From the NCBI GenBank assembly GCA_021613375.1, contig CM038717.1, positions 39,818,584 to 39,882,583 of the forward strand: DNA of 64,000 nucleotides, written 5' to 3'. The notes beneath the pieces are model-generated. The model made no database searches. It saw only the letters and a list, made by a program, of their open reading frames with translations, and was not told the DNA's origin. Shown piece by piece: positions 39,035 through 48,250 of the stretch (its first letter is position 1; every line of letters begins with the position of its first letter). The stretch comes from Megaleporinus macrocephalus. Lineage: Eukaryota > Chordata > Actinopteri > Characiformes > Anostomidae. Both the position numbers and the translations under genes were made by a program.

Positions 39035-39103
<69 letters not shown>

Positions 39104-39292
39104 ACTACATCTGCTCCTACACGGTCAGTGGAGCTGAGAACACTGTATGAACCAGAAGAACGGTCTACTCACCCGAAAGCCTTTCTCCTTATCAGCTTTG
39201 ATTTCCACATCCAGGTGTTTGAGGGTGCTGGTGAAGCCTCTGTAGGTCAAATACTCCTTCACTAGATCATCCGTCCTCTCCACAGATGCCAT
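21520..39292 (-). CDS. wdr91: WD repeat-containing protein 91 (endosome maturation factor)
   Basis: Fifteen coding exons in transcript order: 39292-39173, 33762-33583, 33068-32861, 31810-31728, 31540-31434, 26970-26802, 26460-26320, 25732-25548, 25386-25236, 24972-24878, 23749-23590, 23203-23095, 23004-22892, 22723-22526, 21684-21520. They total 2184 nt, 727 aa plus TAA, with phases agreeing at every junction; human WDR91 is 747 aa. Residues 1-170 are the conserved helical N-terminal region ([20 protein letters not shown] in exon 3), 175-210 a likely coiled coil (QEENEQLRQ), 235-380 a variable Pro/Ser/Lys-rich linker, and about 390-727 a WD40 domain ([38 protein letters not shown]). In mammals WDR91 is a Rab7 effector that, with WDR81, lowers PI3-kinase complex activity on endosomes and drives early-to-late conversion. 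All introns are GT-AG except intron 3. Confidence 0.96.
21740..22480. repeat. About 40-bp minisatellite in wdr91 intron 14
   Basis: The unit reads about GAGACTGGTCCTAATCACCA then TTCTGACACCTCCCCTGACT, with GTGATTGGTCC variants. It resembles the array at 19690-20390 on the other side of the wdr91 3' end. It fills most of the 841-base intron. Confidence 0.93.
23873..24455. repeat. 45-bp G-rich minisatellite in wdr91 intron 10
   Basis: About 13 units containing GGGGTCACTTAGAGAGGAGG and AGTCTTTCAGTAGTAAAGAG. The multiple-of-three period leaves a plus-strand frame open (repeating [11 protein letters not shown]), but this is antisense intron DNA of wdr91. Confidence 0.93.
24566..24850. repeat. 12-bp minisatellite in wdr91 intron 10, about 24 copies
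   Basis: Tandem ACTGAATCCAGR units. It ends 28 bases from exon 10 (lower boundary 24878), so it sits next to the splice donor on the minus strand. Frames are open on both strands because 12 is a multiple of three. Confidence 0.95.
24988..25026. repeat. CA microsatellite in wdr91 intron 9
   Basis: About 19 CA repeats starting some 15 bases upstream of the exon 10 acceptor on the minus strand, so the transcript has a GU tract there. A CACCTCACCCC-rich tract of about 85 bases follows at 25090-25175. Confidence 0.9.
25440..25508. repeat. ATT/AAT trinucleotide microsatellite in wdr91 intron 8
   Basis: An ATT run turns into an AAT run, so it is partly self-complementary and could form a hairpin. 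Intron 8 is only 161 bases (25387-25547), so the tract makes up nearly half of it. Confidence 0.9.
25738..26260. repeat. CA microsatellite plus 20-bp AT-rich array in wdr91 intron 7
   Basis: An uninterrupted CA run (25738-25803) begins six bases upstream of exon 8 (upper boundary 25732). It takes the place of the polypyrimidine tract as (TG)n on the transcript strand. From 25804 come about 22 loose copies of ATAGTAGATACTGAATAATT. Confidence 0.92.
26987..27105. repeat. Two CA microsatellites in wdr91 intron 5
   Basis: CA runs at 26987-27026 and 27067-27105 lie immediately upstream, in transcript sense, of the exon 6 acceptor at 26971. Confidence 0.9.
27106..28515. other. wdr91 intron 5, lower unique part
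   Basis: No exon was recognised. CAGTACCCAGTCCTGGATTC near 28095 has relatives near 28430 and, inverted, near 31175, suggesting an old dispersed repeat around the hAT-like element. Confidence 0.45.
28524..31161. mobile_element. hAT-like non-autonomous element swollen by a minisatellite
   Basis: Left end TAGAGATGGAAGGATCGATC; right end, inverted, TAGAGATGGACCGATC. The flanking octamers GTGTTTAT (28516-28523) and GTATTTAC (31162-31169) match at 6 of 8 positions, as expected of a decayed 8-bp hAT target duplication. The left interior (28680-29040) is unique except for an 11-bp TAATCTGATAC run at 28754-28832. The rest is the array at 29040-31148. No transposase frame was found. It lies in wdr91 intron 5. 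Confidence 0.72.
29040..31148. repeat. About 38-44-bp minisatellite, roughly 50 copies
   Basis: The unit is ATCGGCTATCGGCTGATCGT followed by GCTGAAAGGTGATCTGTG. It comes in two length forms, GGCTATCGGC and GGTATCGGC, and in AAGGG and AAAGG forms. The final unit runs directly into the right end of the transposon (GGTGATCGGTCCATCTCTA), so the unit is built from the element's own subterminal sequence. Confidence 0.93.
31811..32860 (-). other. wdr91: U12-type AT-AC intron 3 of wdr91
   Basis: In transcript sense the intron starts ATATCCTCAC, close to the U12 donor ATATCCTT, and ends TTCCCAC. CTCCTTAATG lies about 10 bases before the end and matches the U12 branch-site pattern TCCTTAAC. Splicing here joins ATG-C to CC-CAG and gives [12 protein letters not shown], aligned with the human protein. 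No nearby GT-AG choice keeps frame and homology. The body holds the 31880-32705 array. Confidence 0.85.
31880..32705. repeat. About 42-bp minisatellite in the U12 intron, about 19 copies
   Basis: The unit is CTAACTGGCCACTTTATTAG then AAACACCAACCTTGTGCTTC. CACTTTATTAGAAACACC is the terminal sequence of a widespread fish Tc1-like element, a decayed copy of which ends at 62452, so this array probably arose from a transposon end. Confidence 0.9.
33069..33582. other. wdr91 intron 2
   Basis: 514-base GT-AG intron. Mostly unique sequence; no element recognised. Confidence 0.6.
33843..33912. repeat. AAT/AAC trinucleotide microsatellite in wdr91 intron 1
   Basis: Imperfect run of AAT with AAC interruptions, about 80 bases upstream (transcript sense) of exon 2. 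Confidence 0.85.
34040..34745. repeat. 30-bp minisatellite carrying CCAAT boxes, wdr91 intron 1
   Basis: The unit is GCAGTAATGCTAACCAATCA followed by GCTCTCAGTA. Copies from 34440 to 34735 are nearly identical and those before are more diverged. About 17 units contain ACCAATCAG, matching the NF-Y core with its preferred flanks. Confidence 0.95.
34746..35270. other. wdr91 intron 1, AT-rich segment
   Basis: Contains short GTTGTCACAA motifs near 34804-34830 that recur at 37070-37510 and 48720-49640. TTAGCCAAAGTTACCAATAG (34985) resembles 40125-40190. No exon. Confidence 0.4.
35283..36737. repeat. 18/24-bp minisatellite in wdr91 intron 1
   Basis: AACCTGTTCTGTTAAACTGA (18-base period) and a form with an extra AAACTA (24-base period). 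The two forms alternate irregularly, with the 24-base form dominant until about 36300. Confidence 0.95.
36738..37975. other. wdr91 intron 1, unique part with CAACGTTG-rich patches
   Basis: Bases 37070-37510 hold many GTTGTCACAACGTTGT-like palindromic motifs, as in the array at 48720-49640. Bases 37690-37790 are a minus-strand copy of the 10335-type dispersed repeat. No exon seen. Confidence 0.5.
37976..39102. repeat. GT-rich higher-order array in wdr91 intron 1
   Basis: Runs of GTTAGTGTGAGTTAGTGTGT are punctuated eight times by AATAATCAGAGAAAGAGC and CTCTGGTCTACAGTGTG. Whole blocks of about 120-155 bases are repeated, then the period shortens, and the array ends in a pure GT run at about 39039-39100. 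It stops about 70 bases from the exon 1 donor (39172). Confidence 0.93.
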
Positions 39293-39638
39293 GTTCACAT
39301 GTCCCTGTAAGGAGAAGCAGTGAAGCCTCTGAAGGTGAGTTCTGAGTCTAGCAGTCTGTCTCTGGTTTAATATTCCAGGTTATAAGACTAAAGCCGGTTT
39401 ACAGGAGTCTGACGTTACAGGGTTTTTTGTCATCAGCTAATCGGAACTTTCCGGTCCACCTTAAACACCGGTCTGAACACGGCGAGGACCTGCAGCGGCT
39501 TTAAGGTGGAGCGGAGAGTTCCTCACACAGCGCTCAGAGCAGCCGAGCCTCCGCTGTTATCACATACAGACCATTAAATTATAAAATCAGCTTCATGTGC
39601 GTTAAAATATTAATACTGAGGTTAAAAACAGCGCTTAC

Positions 39639-39720
39639 CGCAAACAGCAGAGCTTAAACTGAGCTTCCGATGTTGTTGAGCTGCTCGTGCTCGTCATGTG
39701 ATTCAACTCAGAGCAGGTCA
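39639..39720 (-). other. wdr91: Probable non-coding first exon of wdr91
   Basis: On the minus strand a good donor (GCG, then GTAAGCG) cuts at 39639/39638. An acceptor (CTTCTCCTTACAG) opens the first coding exon at 39304, twelve bases before the ATG. The upper limit of the exon is a guess, as no TATA box is evident and the region is moderately GC-rich. Confidence 0.5.
39694..39701 (+). promoter_or_regulatory. wdr91: M-box/CLEAR-like E-box near the wdr91 start
   Basis: TCATGTGA fits the MiT/TFE-type E-box family (MITF M-box) that controls lysosomal genes. It lies about 55 bases upstream of the non-coding exon donor. Functional use is inferred only from motif, position and the endolysosomal role of wdr91. 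Confidence 0.35.
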
Positions 39721-39948
39721 GCTGACCACGGCTGCAGTTCTCCGCCTGACCTGCAGAGGGCGCGCGCTGTACAGCTATATCCAGCACAACCGGAGTTATT
39801 CTATATTTCATATATATTTGTATTTATATTATAAATATATATTTTAATTTATACATATATTTAAAAATGTCAGGTAAGTCAGTATTAATCAGTATTTTTA
39901 CTGAGTTTAGTGATATATGGGATGCTATTGGAGCAGATATTTATTTAT

Positions 39949-39994
<46 letters not shown>

Positions 39995-40270
39995 TATTTA
40001 GGATATGTCACTTAAGAATTCTGTTCTAGAAACATAGTTGATACTGCAGGCAATTATAACAAACCTGAAAACTTTTTTATTTTAATTTCCATATAAAAAC
40101 AATGAATCTTTCACTTCTAGTTAGCAGTTAGCCATTAGCCTATGTTAGAGATACCAGCTGATCGCTGTACAGTACGTAGTATTTCGAACCCAGACAGAAG
40201 TAGGACAGCACTGTGTTTAAGACTGATTTAATTACACACTAATATTAAAATAATAATAATAATAAACACT

Positions 40271-40490
40271 AAGCAGCTCAGAGCAGGTCAGCTGAGCAAG
40301 GCTGCGTTTCTCCGTCTGACCAGCAGAGAGCGCCATCACACCAGATTTACGGGTTTGGAATGCTGTATTTAAGGCTGTATTTTTATGTAAATTTTATATA
40401 TATATATATAATATTGTGTTATATTAAGTTCCGTAAGTGATATATGGGAGGCTGTGAGAGCAGATATTTATTTGTTTGTTTGTTTACAAA
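40271..40490. repeat. Second copy of the wdr91 upstream region
   Basis: Matches 39705-39950 in the same orientation: CAGAGCAGGTCAGCTGA, then CTCCGTCTGACC.GCAGAG.GCGC, then GTGATATATGGGA and GAGCAGATATTTATTT. Spacing between copies is about 565 bases; AT-rich DNA and an ATT run (about 39953-39990) lie between. Confidence 0.7.
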
Positions 40491-40639
40491 CAAAACGAGA
40501 CGTGAATATATTTGTGTAACTCCACTCGTGTGTGATAGCACCAAATAGCAACAATTACATGAATAAACACATGTATGCATACATTAATAAAATAGTATGC
40601 AATATAATATTGATAAAGTATTAATAGGGCGTGTCTGTA

Positions 40640-40925
40640 TAGATATATACCTTTAATCTCCTTCTATCTAATCTAAACACATTGTCTGTTTTATCAGCTC
40701 CACTGATCATACAGGAGCTACAATATACAGAGTTTAAACACTCCAGCAGCACTGCTGTGTCTGATCTACTCACACCAGCATAACACACACCAGCACATCT
40801 GAGAATGCTGAGAATGACCCACCATCCCAATAGTATCTGCTCTGTGGTGGTCCTGTGGGGGTCCTGATCATTAAAGAACAGAGTAATAAAGTATACAGAG
40901 AATCAGATGAAGTACATAAATAGAG
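40640..40925 (+). mobile_element. MITE fragment related to 14491-15405
   Basis: Contains GAATGCTGAGAATGACCCAC, ATAGTATCTGCTCTGTGGTG and ATCATTAAAGAACAGAGTAA in the same order as 14580-14700, with a single CACTGATCATACAGGAGCT. It lacks the tandem array, so it shows the unexpanded form of the family. Exact ends are uncertain. Confidence 0.65.
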
Positions 40926-40946
40926 TTTCTGAATGCTGAATACATA

Positions 40947-41421
40947 TACACAGTGGAGTCACATTATTATGACCAGCTAATATCCAGAGTGACCGCCGTG
41001 TGCAGCAGCTAGATAGACTGGGGGTCTCAGGAAGGTCCTGGTAGGAGGTCACAGGTATCTGGAGGTATCATGCTGACTGCAGTGCATCCCACAGCTGCTG
41101 GAGGGAACGTGGAGGAGGATCCATAGAGACAACACCTCCATCCAGGTGGTCCCACAGATGCTCAATTGGGTTAAAGTCTGGGGAATTAGGGGTCCAGGGT
41201 ATTGCTTGGAAGTCTTGGTCAGCTCTTTCAACCAGTGTGGGACATTTTAGTCATGTGAGGTGTCTCATGGTCCTGCTAGAAGATCCCATCCACCCCAGAG
41301 AAGACCATCAGCATCACCATTCAAGTGGGTTGAGAGTGGATCCAGAAAATGCCTGACAGCACTGATACATACTCTTCTTCCAGCAGTGGAGGTGGTCATA
41401 ATAATGTGACTCCACTCTGTA
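40947..41421. mobile_element. 475-bp MITE with terminal inverted repeats
   Basis: The left end is TACACAGTGGAGTCACATTA and the right end, inverted, is TACAGAGTGGAGTCACATTA, both continuing TTATGACCA, so about 29 bases match with one mismatch. TA at both ends fits a Tc1/mariner-type insertion. No transposase frame is present. Confidence 0.85.
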
Positions 41422-42366
41422 ACAGCACCCACCTGTCCAGAAGGCACTGCTTTCAGAAGATCAGATAGACAAGCCTCCAGGGCTCAGTACCTTTAGGAGC
41501 AACTACAGCTCAGGTTCATCTTCTAGGCCTACGCAGTGATTGTGTTTCATTACAGTGCAGGACTAAGCTCGTGTTCAGCTCTGTTCTCGGATCAGTCGGA
41601 CTCTTGTTTTGCTTTAGGGACAAAAACATCAGTGCACGCTGAACACACCACTCCGACACACTCGCTCGGCCGATACGCACACGGCTGGGGTGACAACACA
41701 GGCAAACCGGGAGGACCCCTCGTCTGTGTTTTAGTTTTTATCTATAATTCAACACGTTACATCACTAATGCACTGATATTTAATAATGAAGGACCAGAGA
41801 AACAGTGAGCAGCATCGGCTCCACATGATCTCCTCCTCACTTTCCAGTCCCGGCTCGTCCACCAGCCGAGCAGCATCCTGCTCCCACAAGCTCACCCCCC
41901 ACCACCACCACCAAAACACTGCTGTGGCTGGTCCATCAGCTTCAGTTCTGAAAGCATCAGTTTGAGCCAGAGTCTAATACCTGAAAGTCCAGCTGGTTGA
42001 TCCGAGACTGGAGCGGGACGTTTCAGCTGGTCAGCTGTTACGGTTTCAGTTCTCTGTGAGGGTCTAGAAGTGAAGTCTAGAAATTGTAACTCTAAAGTTG
42101 AGAAAGTCTAATCACAGAGAAATCCTAATAACACAGATCAGATCAGCGGAGCGTCTGCTTCAGAGAGAAAGACGAGGATCACCGCTCCTGCTGCTCCTCT
42201 ATCACCGTTATTAAATCCTGCTCCGGCGCTCCGCTCGCTCCCGAGAGTTCATCAGGTCATCTCCACAGAGGAAAATAATAGAGACCGGAGCGCAGCCCAT
42301 TCCAGAGCTGAACCTATCAGAGACTCCTACTCTCATTAAACCCAACCACTTAGACAATACAGCTAA
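41422..42366. other. Intergenic DNA upstream of wdr91
   Basis: Mixed unique sequence with moderate GC near 41860-42300. No exon, RNA gene or transposon recognised. Confidence 0.4.
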
Positions 42367-42567
42367 TCTCTCTCTCTATCTCTCTATCTGTCTCTCTCTG
42401 TCTCTCTCTATCTCCCTCTATCTCTCTCTCTATCTCTCTCTCTCTCTCTATCTCTCTCTATCTCCCTCTATCTCTCTCTCTATCTCTCTATCTGTCTCTC
42501 TCTCTATATATATATATATATATTTATCTCTCTCTCTATCTCTCTCTATCTCCCTCTATCTCTCTCC

Positions 42568-42599
<32 letters not shown>

Positions 42600-42640
42600 C
42601 TCTATCTCTCTCTCTCTATCTCCCTCTATCTCTCTCTCTA

Positions 42641-42676
<36 letters not shown>

Positions 42677-42677
42677 C

Positions 42678-42711
<34 letters not shown>

Positions 42712-42742
42712 ATCTGTCTCTCTCTCTATATATATATATTTG

Positions 42743-42777
<35 letters not shown>

Positions 42778-42816
42778 ATCTCTCTCTCTCTATATCTCTC
42801 TCTCTCTATCTCTCTG

Positions 42817-42859
<43 letters not shown>

Positions 42860-43528
42860 ATCTCTCTCTCTCTATCTCTCTCTCTCTCTCTCTATCTCCC
42901 TCTATCTCTCTCTATCTCCCTCTATCTCTCTCTATCTCCCTCTATCTCTCTCTCTATCTCTCTCTCTCTCTATCTCTCTCTATCTCCCTCTATCTCTCTC
43001 TCTATCTCTCTATCTGTCTCTCTCTCTATATATATATATTTATCTCTCTCTATCTCTCTCTATCTCTCTATCTGTCTCTCTCTCTATATATATATATTTA
43101 TCTCTCTCTCTATCTCCCTCTATCTCTCTATCTGTCTCTCTCTCTATATATATATATTTATCTCTCTCTCTATCTCCCTCTATCTCTCTCTCTATCTCTC
43201 TCTATCTATCTCTGTCTCTCTCTTCTCTCTATCTCTCTCTCTCTCTCTCTGTCTCTCTCTATCTCTCTCTATCTCTCTATCTCTCTCTATCTCTCTATCT
43301 ATATCTCTCTATCTCTCTCTATCTCTCTATCTGTCTCTCTCTCTCTATATATATATATTTAGCTCTCTCTCTATCTCTGTCTCTCTCTCCCTATCTTTCT
43401 CTCTCTATCTCTCTCTCTGTCTCTCTCTGTCTCTCTCTCTATCTATATTTCTCTCTCTCTCTCTATCTCTCTCTATCTCTCTATCTGTCTCTCTCTCTCT
43501 ATATATAATATATTTATCTCTCTATCTA

Positions 43529-43583
<55 letters not shown>

Positions 43584-43618
43584 ATATATCTCCCTCTCTC
43601 TGTCTCTCTATATCTCTC

Positions 43619-43685
<67 letters not shown>

Positions 43686-43785
43686 CTCTCTCTTTCTCTC
43701 TCTCTATCTCTATATCTCCCTCTCTCTACCCCTCTTTATCTCTCTCTCTGTCTCTCTCTCTTTCTCTCTCTCTATCTATATATAT
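42367..43785. repeat. CT-rich microsatellite complex, about 1.4 kb
   Basis: Runs of CTCTCTAT and CTCTCT with interspersed CCCTCTAT. At least six copies of the block ATCTGTCTCTCTCTCTATAT followed by an AT run show a higher-order period. A pure CTAT (GATA) run lies at 43620-43684. The plus strand is open for 350 codons ([10 protein letters not shown]), an artefact of composition. Confidence 0.95.
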
Positions 43786-45052
43786 AGGTTGAATGTATAA
43801 CTGTAAATGTAGGTATTGTATATAAACTGAGTTACAGTTTCTCATTAGGTTGAATGTATAACTCTAAATGTAGGTATTGTATATAAACTGAGTTACAGTT
43901 CTCATTAGGTTGAATGTATAACTGTAAATGTAGGTATTGTATGTAAACTGAGTTACAGTTTCTCATTAGGTTGAATGTATAACTCTAAATGTAGGTATTG
44001 TATATAAACTAAGTTACAGTTTCTCATTAGGTTGAATGTATAACTGTAAATGTAGGTATTGTATATAAACTGAGTTACAGTTTCTCATTAGGTTGAATGT
44101 ATAACTCTAAATGTAGGTATTGTATATAAACTAAGTTACAGTTTCTCATTAGGTTGAATGTATAACTCTAAATGTAGGTATTGTATATAAACTAAGTTAC
44201 AGTTTCTCATTAGGTTGAATGTATAACTGTAAATGTAGGTATTGTATATAAACTAAGTTACAGTTTCTCATTAGGTTGAATGTATAACTGTAAATGTAGG
44301 TATTGTATATAAACTGAGTTACAGTTTCTCATTAGGTTGAATGTATAGTTCTAAATGTAGGTATTGTATATAAACTGAGTTACAGTTTCTCATTTGGTTG
44401 AGTGTATAACTCTAAATGCAGGTATTGTATATAAACTGAGTTACAGTTTCTCATTAGGTTGAATGTATAACTCTAAATGTAGGTATTGTATATAAACTGA
44501 GTTACAGTTTCTCATTAGGTTGAATGTATAACTCTAAATGTAGGTATTGTATATAAACTGAGTTACAGTTTCTCATTAGGTTGAATGTATAACTCTAAAT
44601 GTAGGTATTGTATATAAACTGAGTTTACAGTTTCTCATTAGGTTGAATGTATAAATCTAAATGTAGGTATTGTATATAAACTGAGTTACAGTTTCTCATT
44701 AGGTTGAATGTATAAATCTAAATGTAGGTATTGTATATAATCTGAGTTACAGTTTCTCATTAGGTTGAATGTATAACTCTAAATGTAGGTATTGTATATA
44801 AACTGAGTTACAGTTTCTCATTAGGTTGAATGTATAACTCTAAATGTAGGTATTGTATATAAACTGAGTTACAGTTTCTCATTAGGTTGAATGTATAACT
44901 CTAAATGTAGGTATTGTATATAAACTGAGTTACAGTTTCTCATTAGGTTGAATGTATAACTCTAAATGTAGGTATTGTATATAAACTGAGTTACAGTTTC
45001 TCATTAGGTTGAATGTATAACTCTAAATGTAGGTATTGTATATAAACTGAGT
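43786..45052. repeat. 61-bp minisatellite, about 21 copies
   Basis: The unit runs GGTTGAATGTATAACTCTAA, ATGTAGGTATTGTATATAAA, CTGAGTTACAGTTTCTCATTA. Copies differ by a few substitutions. The array directly abuts the CT-rich complex. Confidence 0.95.
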
Positions 45053-45625
45053 CTATCTCCAGATCAGTCTAATCGGCTTATAATAATCAAGTCAAGGCCT
45101 TTTGGTTTCTCTTATGTTACCATGGAGACCATGAATGATAAAGGCCGTGCTCTGATGGCCGGTCAGATCAGAGCTTGGTTTGAATCCACAGCTGGAGGAG
45201 AATTTCCACAGGAGCCGCCCGTAGATGCCGGCCTGTCTTTTCGCGGCGGGTCATCATCTTCATGACAAACTGTTAATCGCAAACCGCTGAGCGCTTTACG
45301 TTGCCCCCAGAAAACTGGTGTATCCATGACAACAGGCAGATGGGAATGCAGATTTCAGATCAGTTCAAACTTCAGGCATATTAAGCTTATTAAGCTCCTT
45401 CTCTCCGATATATGGTGGGTTTTCAGACACTGATGTTTTTTGGTATTTAACCCTTTGATGCACAACCTGGCTGAAAAGTGACCCCACTGAGATTTTATCT
45501 TCTATATCTCTGCAGTAAATCAATTTCATCATCCAAACGTCCATGAATTCCCCAGTTTACTTCTTTATGATCATCACAAATCCTGATTATTCACTTATTT
45601 AATTTAAAAAAATCATTATTGTATC
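45053..45625. other. Intergenic DNA
   Basis: Unique sequence, no gene or repeat recognised. Confidence 0.4.
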
Positions 45626-45800
45626 AATCAATCAATCAATCAGTCAACATTTATTTATATAGCGCTGTTTACAACCAGTGTTGTCTCAAACCAGCTTTAC
45701 AGAAAAGCAGTTGAAGGGGTATCGAGGCTCGAGCCCCTCTAGAGCAAGCCAGAGGCTCGAGGGAGGAACCCATCCTCGACCCCGGAGAGAGAGAGAGAGC
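45626..45800. repeat. Dispersed repeat with TCAA tract
   Basis: A short TCAA microsatellite leads into CATTTATTTATATAGCGCTG and CAGCTTTACAGAAAAGCAG, a widespread fish repeat layout (probably the 3' end of a retroposon), and on through CTAGAGCAAGCCAGAGGC. Confidence 0.5.
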
Positions 45801-46327
45801 AACAAGGCTAATGAGATGATAAGAGAGAATACAAGAAGAAGCTCTGGTTGAACATGTTTCAGAAGTATTCCAGTTCAGGAGATAGAGATGTAGAGTTTGA
45901 GATCTCATAGCTTCTCTGTCAGAGTGAGAGCTTTCTAACATGGTTAGATGTTCACTGTGGAGTTTGATAGGACGTTTGTAAACATTGGCAGTCGGCAACA
46001 TATCTACAAACGCTGTTTTTGTTTATGAAGTAAATAAATAAGTATTAAAATAATGATTTAAGGCCAAAAACAAAAACAAACCTCTTTCTTTTTAAGTTAC
46101 ATATTAAAATGTGTTATAGTGACATTATATACAGTTATGCTTCCACAACGACACACTTTCACCTCTGGACTTACTGGTGACCCCTACTGTACCTATACTA
46201 GGGTGTAGAATTAGCATGGATGGAAGTGATACTGGGGTGGTATCTCTCCCGGTACAGGGGTCTTTAGCCATGAGTTCTGTTTTGGCATGCACCCTGTCAT
46301 ATAGTTATATAATAGTATATATTTGTA

Positions 46328-46355
46328 GTATATATATATATATATATATATATAT
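46328..46355. repeat. TA microsatellite
   Basis: Pure TA run next to the dispersed repeat copy that begins near 46362. Confidence 0.85.
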
Positions 46356-46361
46356 CCAAAA

Positions 46362-46480
46362 TGGCAGCTTTACAGGAGAGGCCAAAAACCTTCTTGGCTT
46401 TCAATGTGAGTCAATGGAACCAGAAATGTTGCTGAGTGATTTTGGAACATTTCTATTGGACGATTGGTCATATCATTTTC
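46362..46480 (+). repeat. Dispersed repeat fragment (10335-type)
   Basis: Best preserved copy of the family: CAGCTTTACAGGAGAGGCC, GGCTTTCAATGTGAGTCAAT and GGAACATTTCTATTGGACGA, in the same order as 10335-10460. Confidence 0.65.
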
Positions 46481-46859
46481 ACACAACATAAAGGGCAGCG
46501 GTCAAATTTAAATACTGTAGAAAAAAAAATATATAAATATATGTTTTGTATTTGGTCAGGTGTTTGGTACACAATCATCAAACACACCTTAAATGTTCAA
46601 AGCTTTATTGCACACTTCTATAATCTGAGAATAACTAGAGTAATAAGTGTTAGTATATAATAAATCCGGGATTGAAACACAAATACGGGGCAAAATAAAA
46701 TCAGAATGAGGATAAAGGTGCTTTATTGGCATCCGAGCCCCCCCCACCAATCCTCCAGCCCACCCCCTACCCCTGCCCATCGCCCCCCTCCACCTCCGGT
46801 CGGGTTTATAAGCGAGTCTGATCTCCTTCCAGTGTATTTGGAACGCAGCCCTTGTTTGC

Positions 46860-46935
46860 TGCAACCTGTTGAAACGCTGTGGAGTCCCGCGTCCGACCGG
46901 CACTAGGACCCAGCCCGCGCACGGCCGCGCTGCCA

Positions 46936-46985
<50 letters not shown>

Positions 46986-48250
46986 CAGAAAGCAGCGCAA
47001 GTGCCATCCAGAGCCGCCAAGACGCGCCATGCGAGCGACCGGAGCTCCGCGAGGAGGCTGAACTCACTGCCCCCCACTGCAGCCCACCCGCGAGCCCACC
47101 CCCGAGCCCCCGGCGCAGCGCGGCGAGCAGAGCACGAGTCTGATTAGTGAAGTCTCGCGGTAAAACGGAGCGCGCGCCTCGGTGTTTCTGGAGGAGGAGG
47201 AGGATCATGTCTCATGGCCGGAGCGAGACGGGCTGAGGAGGACTGACACCTGCAGGAAGAAGAAGAGGAGGAAGAAGAGGGAGGAGAGGAAGAGGAGACG
47301 CACGCAGGAGGTTCGAGCATCTCTCACTGAGAGGTAAGAAGCCGCTGCGCTCGTGCATTCGGCAGCATTTCTCCATCACGGTGCGTGCTATCTATGGTGG
47401 TCCAGCCTGTGAGTCATAGCCCTCCTCCCTGCCTCCCTCCCTCCCTCCCTCCCTCCGCGCAAACAGAAAAGAGAAGAAAGAACTTGTGCGCCAGAACGCT
47501 GGCTCTGCACGCGGGCAGGCAGGAGTTCAGAACTTTCTGCTGGTCCTGAAGTGTCTCGTGCGCACGATTTGCCATGCAAATGCTTCCTCCTGCAGCTGCA
47601 GCGTGTTGCGCTGGAGAGGAGTCGCGAGGCTCGCCTGTCAGTGTGCAGGTTCAGTGCAGCGCGCGCGTCTCATGTTTGTTGTTGTTTATTCAGTTTAAAT
47701 GTCCTGCAGCTGTAATACATAACACTTAAGATGAAAGCAGTCTTGTTTGTTTACCCAAGAAGAGAGAGGCGCCGGTCAGCGCTGGCCGACACGGCCGGGC
47801 CGCACCTCCCTGGAGCTCGTGGATGAAGGAGAGATGTGATGATATTTAAAGTCTGAGCAGAGTCCCTGGGGCGCCCGGAGGCACACCTTGCAGGTTCTCC
47901 GCTGCAGAGGGTTTTTGCAACATCCGCTGCCATGGAGCGTGTGCTCCTCGGCCAAGCACGCCTCCTCTCTCTCTCTCGGGCCTCCCTCCTCCGCTGTCCA
48001 CCGCGCGGATGCCAGCGAGAGCACTGCGTGAGTTTACTGCCGCGGCGTGAGCGTGCTTGAAGCGTTGCCGGAGGGATGCAGCCGTGCAAGAGTCCTGGCT
48101 GCTGTCTCTTTCCTAGAGCCTCTGCTTTCACTGTGGCCCTCACCGCAGGCCTTGGCCGGGCCCGGTGTGCTCCACCAAGTTGCCTTAGATGGCAACCCCA
48201 CTTCTGACACCAGTGTAGCGTTGGCACAGTTAGACACTAACACTCGACTC
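46860..48250 (+). promoter_or_regulatory. CpG-rich promoter region of a plus-strand gene
   Basis: CpG density rises sharply from about 46860, contrasting with the AT-rich surroundings, and declines after 48250. Several GC boxes and a GT run (46941-46984) lie inside. The direction comes from the donor at 47333. The gene is not identifiable because no coding exon falls in the window. Confidence 0.6.
47145..47333 (+). other. Probable non-coding first exon with a short upstream ORF
   Basis: A purine-rich GC leader ends in CACTGAGAG and a strong donor GTAAGAAG (cut after 47333). An ATG at 47207 opens a nine-codon ORF (MSHGRSETG) that ends in TGA before the donor, so it would act only as an upstream ORF. 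The start of the exon is a guess. The following intron would exceed 16 kb. Confidence 0.5.

Noticed and set aside
37976..39102. CRISPR-like layout of short repeats and spacers
   Set aside because: Spacers are GT-rich copies of each other and the surrounding DNA is a vertebrate intron.
42740..43792. 350-codon plus-strand ORF of Ser/Leu/Ile/Tyr repeats
   Set aside because: Produced by a CTCTCTAT microsatellite, which lacks stop codons in that frame.
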